Both the position numbers and the translations under genes were made by a program. The notes under the pieces were generated by a model. It ran no database searches. It was given only the letters and a program-made list of their open reading frames with translations, and had not been told where the DNA came from. Of a stretch of 64,000 bases of DNA, positions 59,512 to 64,000 are shown in pieces (within the stretch, counting starts at the first letter, position 1; every line of letters starts with the position of its first letter). This DNA is from Bordetella sp. H567 (lineage in GTDB: Bacteria; Pseudomonadota; Gammaproteobacteria; Burkholderiales; Burkholderiaceae_B), in NCBI RefSeq assembly GCF_001704295.1, contig NZ_CP012334.1:3484084-3548083 (forward strand), read 5' to 3'.

Positions 59512-59526
59512 TGGCATGGACTTTGC
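59512..59526 (+). promoter_or_regulatory. Sigma-54 promoter of rpoN
   Basis: TGGCATG-N4-TTGC followed by T: GG 59513-59514, GC 59525-59526, correct interval, near-perfect consensus. Transcription would start near 59538, 48 nt before the TTG start codon. Confidence 0.7.
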
Positions 59527-59585
59527 TTATGGTTGTCTTGAATGGGATGTGCGTTTTCATCCCGGCAGTCAAACGGAGACAGCAA

Positions 59586-61064
59586 TTGGCACATCAAGCC
59601 ACGTACGAACTCAGGGCGCGTCAGCAGACCAGCCTGACGCCGCGGCTCCAGCAGTCGGTGAAACTGCTGCAGATGTCCGCGCTGGAATTCACCCGCGAAA
59701 TCGAGCAAGCGCTCGCGACCAATCCATTCCTGGAGGAAGGCGAAGACGAATCGGCGCCCGCGGAGACCGGCGCTTCGACGGCGCCCTCGGCGGAGGCGAC
59801 CCTGAATGAAAGCTTGTCCGGGGCCGCGGACCTGCAAGGCCCGGCGCTCACGGAGGCTCCGCCCGAAGTAGTCGTGGAGCTGCCTGAACTGCCGGATATC
59901 CAGTCGGAATATTCCGGTGATTACCCGGCCGCGAGGGTGTCCGGCGACGGCGACAGCGACGTCGGCCAATGGGCGCGCAGCACCGAAGACCTGCGCGACC
60001 GGCTGTGTGGCGAGCTATGCAGCTACCGCCTGGCGCCGCGCGACCGCCTGATGGCCGAATACATCATCGAAGGCCTCGACGAGGAAGGCTACCTGCGCAC
60101 CGAACTGACCGAACTGGCCGGAGACGGCGTGTTCGACCCGCCGCCCGATCCCGCGGAATGGGAGGTCGCCTTGAAGCTGGTCCAGCAGTTGGACACGCCC
60201 GGCCTGGGCGCACGCAATCTGGCGGAATGCCTGAAGTTGCAACTCATGGCGATGGATGAGGACACCCCAGGCCGCAGCCTGGCCATGCACATCGTCGAAC
60301 ATGAACTGGAACGCCTGGGCAAGCACGACTTCTCCGGGCTGGTGCGCGCCTGCCAATGCAGCGACGACGCGATGCGCGAGGCCTGCGCGCTGATTCGCCG
60401 TCTGGACCCTCGCCCCGGACTGCGCTATTCCCAGGCGGATTCCAGCTACGTGGTACCCGATGTCGTCGTGCAGAAGTTCAACAATCAGTGGATCGTCACG
60501 CCGAACCGCGCCGCCATGCCGCGGGCGCGCCTGCATCGGGCCTATGCCGACCTTTTCCGCAACGCGCGCTACAGCGACCGCTCGCCGATGGCACAGGAAC
60601 TACAGGAAGCACGCTGGCTGATTCGCAACGTGGAGCAGCGCTACAGCACCATCCAACGCGTGGCGGAAGCCATCGTTCTGCGCCAGCAGACATTCTTCGA
60701 ATACGGCGAAATTGCCCTGCGCCCGCTTATGTTGCGCGAGATCGCCGACGAGCTGGAAATTCACGAGTCCACGGTATCGCGGGCCACCAGCAACAAGTAC
60801 ATGGCGACGCCGCGCGGCATATTCGAGTTCAAGCATTTCTTCTCCCGCGAACTCTATACCGACACGGGCGGCAGCTGCTCGGCCGCCGCCGTACGGGCAT
60901 TGATCAAGGAAATGATTGACGGCGAAGACGCCTCGACACCTTTGTCGGACGTCGATCTGGCGCACCTGCTAGGCCAACAGGGCGTCGTCGTGGCCCGCCG
61001 CACAGTGTCGAAATACCGCGGACAGCTGAAGTACCCACCCGCAGATATGCGGCGGCAGTACTGA
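59586..61064 (+). CDS. rpoN: RNA polymerase sigma-54 factor
   Basis: 492 aa. Region I (LRARQQTSLTPRLQQSVKLL, LQMSALEF, LATNPFLEE) is Gln/Leu rich; an acidic region II follows (about 55-130); region III carries the core-binding part, the HTH (EIADELEIHESTVSRATSNK) and the RpoN box ARRTVSKYR (470-478). Start TTG seven bases after GGAG; the upstream ATG at 59511 lies in the -24 element and before the transcript. Unlike the usual lptB-rpoN-hpf-ptsN order, its neighbours are sigma-54 activators, so it may be relocated or a second copy. Confidence 0.95.
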   Translation: MAHQATYELRARQQTSLTPRLQQSVKLLQMSALEFTREIEQALATNPFLEEGEDESAPAETGASTAPSAEATLNESLSGAADLQGPALTEAPPEVVVELPELPDIQSEYSGDYPAARVSGDGDSDVGQWARSTEDLRDRLCGELCSYRLAPRDRLMAEYIIEGLDEEGYLRTELTELAGDGVFDPPPDPAEWEVALKLVQQLDTPGLGARNLAECLKLQLMAMDEDTPGRSLAMHIVEHELERLGKHDFSGLVRACQCSDDAMREACALIRRLDPRPGLRYSQADSSYVVPDVVVQKFNNQWIVTPNRAAMPRARLHRAYADLFRNARYSDRSPMAQELQEARWLIRNVEQRYSTIQRVAEAIVLRQQTFFEYGEIALRPLMLREIADELEIHESTVSRATSNKYMATPRGIFEFKHFFSRELYTDTGGSCSAAAVRALIKEMIDGEDASTPLSDVDLAHLLGQQGVVVARRTVSKYRGQLKYPPADMRRQY

Positions 61065-61112
61065 CGGCGCGATGCGCCCGCACCGACCCGCGCGCGTATC
61101 AACATCACATGG

Positions 61113-61140
61113 AAAACGGGGCACCTTGGTGCCCCGTTTT
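61113..61140. terminator. Bidirectional terminator after rpoN
   Basis: AAAACGGGGCACC-TT-GGTGCCCCGTTTT, perfect 13-bp arms. Stops rpoN and the convergent small exported gene. Confidence 0.9.
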
Positions 61141-61203
61141 CGGTGGATCTGCCTGTAAGCGCATGCCGGCGCCACGGCGCGGCATGCGTCAGGCGGCACG
61201 GCA

Positions 61204-61536
61204 TCACCGTTTGCCGGTGTCGGTATAAGATGCACCGCCGCCCTGTGTGGGCGAAACGTTGGTGTTCTTCATATCGGATGGCATCCGCGGCTCTTTTTCC
61301 TTCCTCACATCACTGCCGGACGAGTCTCGCATGACCGGCGCGGTGCCGGAGGGATGGCTGGCGTACGGCGCGGGAGCGGGCGTTCCAGGCGGCACCTTGT
61401 CATTCCTCGGCGGCGTGGCGGTGGAATCATTGGGCGTGGTGGAAGGGGTCGTCGGAGCGTTCTGCTGCGCCAACGCCGCCCCGGACCCGCAAGCCGCGGC
61501 CAGGATCAACATGGAGGTGAGACGACTGATCTTCAT
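61204..61536 (-). CDS. Small exported Pro/Thr/Ser-rich protein
   Basis: 110 aa. Signal peptide MKISRLTSMLILAAACGSG, cut probably after ALAQ. Mature part is low complexity: a Thr/Pro run (NAPTTPSTTPNDSTATPP), then a mixed charged stretch and GGGASYTDTGKR at the end. No known domain. ATG after AAAGGAGAG. Preceded on its strand by a sigma-54-type element at 61577-61592, and divergent from another small exported protein. Confidence 0.8.
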   Translation of the reverse strand: MKISRLTSMLILAAACGSGAALAQQNAPTTPSTTPNDSTATPPRNDKVPPGTPAPAPYASHPSGTAPVMRDSSGSDVRKEKEPRMPSDMKNTNVSPTQGGGASYTDTGKR

Positions 61537-61576
61537 TCTGCTCTCCTTTCGTGTGGCGAATTGGGACTTCCTGTCC

Positions 61577-61592
61577 AGCAAACCCTATGCCT
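61577..61592 (-). promoter_or_regulatory. Sigma-54 promoter, minus-strand exported protein
   Basis: On minus AGGCATA-N4-TTGCT; GG and GC 10 bp apart; only the first T of the consensus differs. Start codon 41 bp downstream. Confidence 0.55.
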
Positions 61593-61601
61593 GTCCATGC
61601 C

Positions 61602-61621
61602 CCATGCTGCGGTCAGCATGG
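61602..61621. promoter_or_regulatory. 20-bp inverted repeat between the divergent sigma-54 promoters
   Basis: CCATGCTG-CGGT-CAGCATGG, perfect 8-bp arms. Symmetrical candidate binding site for one or both Fis-HTH activators of the island. A GC-rich hairpin of other function is the alternative. Confidence 0.5.
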
Positions 61622-61623
61622 TC

Positions 61624-61639
61624 GGGTACGGGGCTTGCT
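61624..61639 (+). promoter_or_regulatory. Sigma-54 promoter, plus-strand exported protein
   Basis: GGGTACG-N4-TTGCT with GG 61625-61626 and GC 61637-61638. Differs from the degenerate consensus only at the first base. Start codon 64 bp downstream. Confidence 0.55.
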
Positions 61640-61702
61640 CGACAGTAGGAGGCCCATCGGGGGCCAGGCCGATCGGCCTGTAGACAACAAAGGAGTAGCG
61701 TC

Positions 61703-62071
61703 ATGAGCATCATCAAACTTTCCCTGAGCGCCATCGCCTTGAGCATTCCGGCAGTCACCTTCACCGCGCATGCGCAAACCCAGGCGCCGATGACCAACAA
61801 GGAAATCGATGCGCAGTATAAGGCCGACCAAAAGAAGTGCGATGGCCTGAAGGGCAATGACAAGGACGTCTGCAAGAAGGAAGCCAAGGCTACGCGCGAC
61901 AACGCCAAGGCCGATGCGAAGCAGGCCAAGAAGCAAGCCGAATCGCGTCACGATGCGACGAAGGAGAAACGTAATTCCGCCTACGATGTCGCAAAGGAAA
62001 AATGCGACGCGATGTCGGGCAACGCCAAGGACGCCTGCATGGCCGATGCGAAGACCCGCTACGGCAAGTAA
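61703..62071 (+). CDS. Small exported Lys-rich protein with paired Cys repeats
   Basis: 122 aa. Signal peptide up to FTAHAQ; mature part Lys/Ala/Asp rich and helical. Two internal repeats of about 20 residues: KKCDGLKGNDKDVCKKEAK (C46, C57) and EKCDAMSGNAKDACMADAK (C101, C112), both C-x10-C, so two disulfides or a metal site are likely in the periplasm. Between them a charged helix (TRDNAKADAKQAKKQAESRH). ATG after AAAGGAG. No established function. Confidence 0.82.
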   Translation: MSIIKLSLSAIALSIPAVTFTAHAQTQAPMTNKEIDAQYKADQKKCDGLKGNDKDVCKKEAKATRDNAKADAKQAKKQAESRHDATKEKRNSAYDVAKEKCDAMSGNAKDACMADAKTRYGK

Positions 62072-62088
62072 TGCTGCACCCTTGATCG

Positions 62089-62120
62089 CGAAACAGCCGG
62101 CGCACGCGCCGGCTGTTTCG
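62089..62120. terminator. Bidirectional terminator
   Basis: CGAAACAGCCGGCG-CACG-CGCCGGCTGTTTCG, perfect 14-bp arms. Between the Lys-rich gene and the cardiolipin synthase gene. Confidence 0.85.
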
Positions 62121-62140
62121 CATTCCATTCCTAGCGACGA

Positions 62141-63601
62141 TCATAGCCAGCGTTCGAACATCCGGCCGATCGATTCCATGAATCTTTCCTTGATGCCGCG
62201 GTCCGACCATGCTGCGGAATCGACGCGCTGGGCGCGCGCCACATCGTCGGCAAACAGGGTTTCCATCTGCTGCGCGAAGCGCGGCCCAAGAATGACCGCA
62301 TTCAACTCGTAGTTCAGCGCAAAACTGCGCCAGTCCATATTGCTCGAGCCCACCGTGGACCATACCCCGTCGATCACGGCGGTCTTGGCGTGCAGGAAGG
62401 CATCGCGGCGCTCATAGATCTTCACGCCGGCGTCCAGCAGCTCGGAGTAGTAGGATCGGCCCGCATGAAATACCAGTGAAGAATCGCTGAACCCGGGCAG
62501 CACCAACACCACGTCCACCTTGCGTCTGGCCGCATCCGCGAGTGCCCGCACGAAGGCGGGATCGGGCACGAAGTAAGCCATGGTGATATGAATGGAGCGC
62601 TGCGCGCTCTGTATCGCCGACATGAAGGTCAGGTACAGGGTATAGCCGTCATGGTCTCCTGGCCGGTTGGCGATGATGCGCACGCGCAAGTCACCCTGGC
62701 GTGAGGTCGCCGGATAGAACTCGCGCGGGTCGAGGGCCGGGCCGTGCTGCGCCTGCCAGCCTTCCTGCATGACACGCTCGATGTCCGCCACCGCGGGCCC
62801 TTGCACGCGGATTTGCGTATCGCGCCACGGCGCTTCCTTGGGATCGGGCGGCTTGCCCTGGTCCGTGGAGCTCCCCCGCAGTATCGAAGACGACGCACCG
62901 CTCGATGCGGACGACTCGTATACCGAACTGATGTTGACCCCGCCCAGGAATCCCGTCTTGCCGTCGACCACGAGCAGCTTCCGGTGATCACGGTTGTTGG
63001 GCGACCACCCCGCGCGCGCCTTTGCCGGATTGACGGGATTGAAAATGACCACCTGAACACCGGCATCGCGCATGCGATCGAAGAACGCCTTGGGCGTATT
63101 CAGCGTTCCCACGCCATCGACCATGAGCGCGACCGGTACGCCCTGGCTGCGCTTCGCGATAAGCGCATCGGCGAATGTCCGGCCCGCCTCGTCATCGTCG
63201 AAGATATAACTTTCCATATGAATGTACTGGCGTGCACCGCGGATGGCCTGCAGCATGGCGTGATAGGTGGTCGGCCCGTCCGTCAGCAGGTCCACGCGGT
63301 TGCCTGCCTCCATGGGCGATCCGCTGATCGCGTCTTCCACCTGCAGATGCCGCTGCAGAAAGCCAGCGGTGGTGGGATCGATATCTCCGGAGTCGGGCAC
63401 GACCGGCGAGCTGGGCGTGCCGGCGGCATCGAGCTTCTTGATGACATCCTGGCTGCGCTGGTAACTCTGCCAACCGGAATCCGTCGCCGTGCGAATCTGG
63501 CTGCGCGGCATCGTGCCAGCGGAGGTATCTGGGACCGTGGCACAGGCCGCGAGAGCGCAAGTGAATACCGCGAGCGCAAAGGCCCGCCATAATGGTTTCA
63601 T
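62141..63601 (-). CDS. Lipoprotein-type cardiolipin synthase / phospholipase D
   Basis: 486 aa. Lipobox LAAC in MKPLWRAFALAVFTCALAAC gives a lipidated cysteine near residue 20, unlike ClsA/ClsB. Two HKD motifs are complete: DHRKLLVVDG and LHAKTAVIDG. Typical segments ESYIFDDDEAGRTF, GWSPNNRDHRK and TMAYFVPDP. Probably transfers or hydrolyses phosphatidyl groups at the periplasmic face; cardiolipin synthesis is inferred. ATG at 63601; the upstream 25 codons look non-native. Follows, on the same strand, the incomplete gene at 63702. Confidence 0.88.
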   Translation of the reverse strand: MKPLWRAFALAVFTCALAACATVPDTSAGTMPRSQIRTATDSGWQSYQRSQDVIKKLDAAGTPSSPVVPDSGDIDPTTAGFLQRHLQVEDAISGSPMEAGNRVDLLTDGPTTYHAMLQAIRGARQYIHMESYIFDDDEAGRTFADALIAKRSQGVPVALMVDGVGTLNTPKAFFDRMRDAGVQVVIFNPVNPAKARAGWSPNNRDHRKLLVVDGKTGFLGGVNISSVYESSASSGASSSILRGSSTDQGKPPDPKEAPWRDTQIRVQGPAVADIERVMQEGWQAQHGPALDPREFYPATSRQGDLRVRIIANRPGDHDGYTLYLTFMSAIQSAQRSIHITMAYFVPDPAFVRALADAARRKVDVVLVLPGFSDSSLVFHAGRSYYSELLDAGVKIYERRDAFLHAKTAVIDGVWSTVGSSNMDWRSFALNYELNAVILGPRFAQQMETLFADDVARAQRVDSAAWSDRGIKERFMESIGRMFERWL

Positions 63602-63701
63602 CGTTATTTTTTGCTTGTGTGGGGTCGATCGGCCGTCCTTTATTTCTTGTGGGCGATGGGACGGCCGTTTGCTCAAAGGCGCGGTTTTCGCGCGTTATCC
63701 G

Positions 63702-64000
63702 TTATTTATTCCGTTCACCCTTTGCCGACGACGGCGTAGCCTGCCGCGAGCCGACGCGACGCTCGGCATCCTCCTTACGGGGAAAGCCGAAGTCGCGCGT
63801 TTCGTATTTGCCTTGGTCGTAATCGCCCTTGTAGCCGCCTTGATCGCCCTTCTGGAAACCGGGGTCCTGCGCGGCCTTGTCCCAATCCTGCTGTTTGTCC
63901 AGCTCGTGCGATACGCGCGCCGGCCCTTCCGTGCGCTTTTCCTGCGGATTGTCGGGCGAGCGCCCGTGATTGCTTGGAGCCTTGTCGTGCTCGTCGGTAC
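63702..64000 (-). CDS. Hydrophilic hypothetical protein, C-terminal part (cut by window edge)
   Basis: At least 98 codons, stop TAA at 63702-63704; the start is beyond the window. Highly hydrophilic, Asp/Lys/Gly/Gln rich, with a repeat-like stretch around GFQKGDQGGYKGDYDQGKYE and then RDFGFPRKEDAERR. No helix or domain recognised; such composition is seen in desiccation/stress-type proteins. Same strand as the cardiolipin synthase gene, about 100 bp before it. Confidence 0.65.
   Translation of the reverse strand, partial: TDEHDKAPSNHGRSPDNPQEKRTEGPARVSHELDKQQDWDKAAQDPGFQKGDQGGYKGDYDQGKYETRDFGFPRKEDAERRVGSRQATPSSAKGERNK

Overview
The window looks like a chromosomal segment of a high-GC betaproteobacterium, most likely family Alcaligenaceae (Bordetella/Achromobacter type). 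Reasons: Bug-type (TctC) solute receptors, an exbBD-lpxK-Trm112-kdsB-adk run, a DUF3579 gene divergent from argF, the tonB-exbB-exbD order, and frequent TTG/GTG starts with good Shine-Dalgarno sites. The genus call is inference. I see no phage, insertion sequence or CRISPR array.

Layout. 1-8.1 kb (minus): clpS, alpha-2-macroglobulin, pbpC, clpA (cut by the window edge). 8.2-14.3 kb: cold-shock protein, DUF192 protein, then pcaF, a ClC chloride channel, sodB and xseA on the minus strand. 14.3-14.6 kb: a gene-free stretch with paired DnaA boxes. 14.6-20.9 kb (plus): envelope run exbB-exbD-lpxK-Trm112-kdsB-adk, an SDR and murJ. 21-22.4 kb: a FecR without a sigma factor, then rpsT. 22.7-29.7 kb: a two-way catabolic cluster with DapA-like aldolase/dehydratase, GntR regulator, Ldh2-type dehydrogenase, HpcH/HpaI aldolase, D-2-hydroxyacid dehydrogenase and two Bug receptors around a shared regulatory region. 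29.7-36.4 kb: DUF3579, argF, an inserted barrel protein/amidase/MFS group, argG. 36.5-40.3 kb (minus): response regulator, histidine kinase and kup, the last two overlapping. 40.3-45.6 kb (minus): tonB-exbB-exbD, tRNA-Val, HU, PiuC-type hydroxylase, a transsulfuration PLP enzyme. 45.7-49.5 kb: rlmB, rnr, two identical tRNA-Leu. 49.5-55.6 kb: GNAT, AEC carrier, ArsB, YeeE/YedE transporter, membrane-bound FMN glutamate-synthase-like enzyme. 55.6-62.1 kb: a sigma-54 island. 62.1-64 kb: a lipoprotein-type cardiolipin synthase/PLD and an incomplete hydrophilic gene.

The most interesting part is 55.6-62.1 kb. RpoN sits beside two sigma-54 activators (one NtrC-like with a receiver, one without) whose recognition helices are almost the same. 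I read -24/-12 sigma-54 promoters in front of rpoN itself, in front of a small acidic protein, and back to back in front of two divergent small exported proteins. A perfect 20-bp inverted repeat lies between the last two, and a related element lies upstream of rpoN. This suggests a self-contained, partly autoregulated sigma-54 circuit controlling small exported or disordered proteins. I know of no description of it, but the promoters are read by eye and need testing.

Other points: the kinase-Kup coupling, a textbook FCD-GntR operator in the catabolic cluster, and clpS and clpA separated by two peptidoglycan/defence genes.
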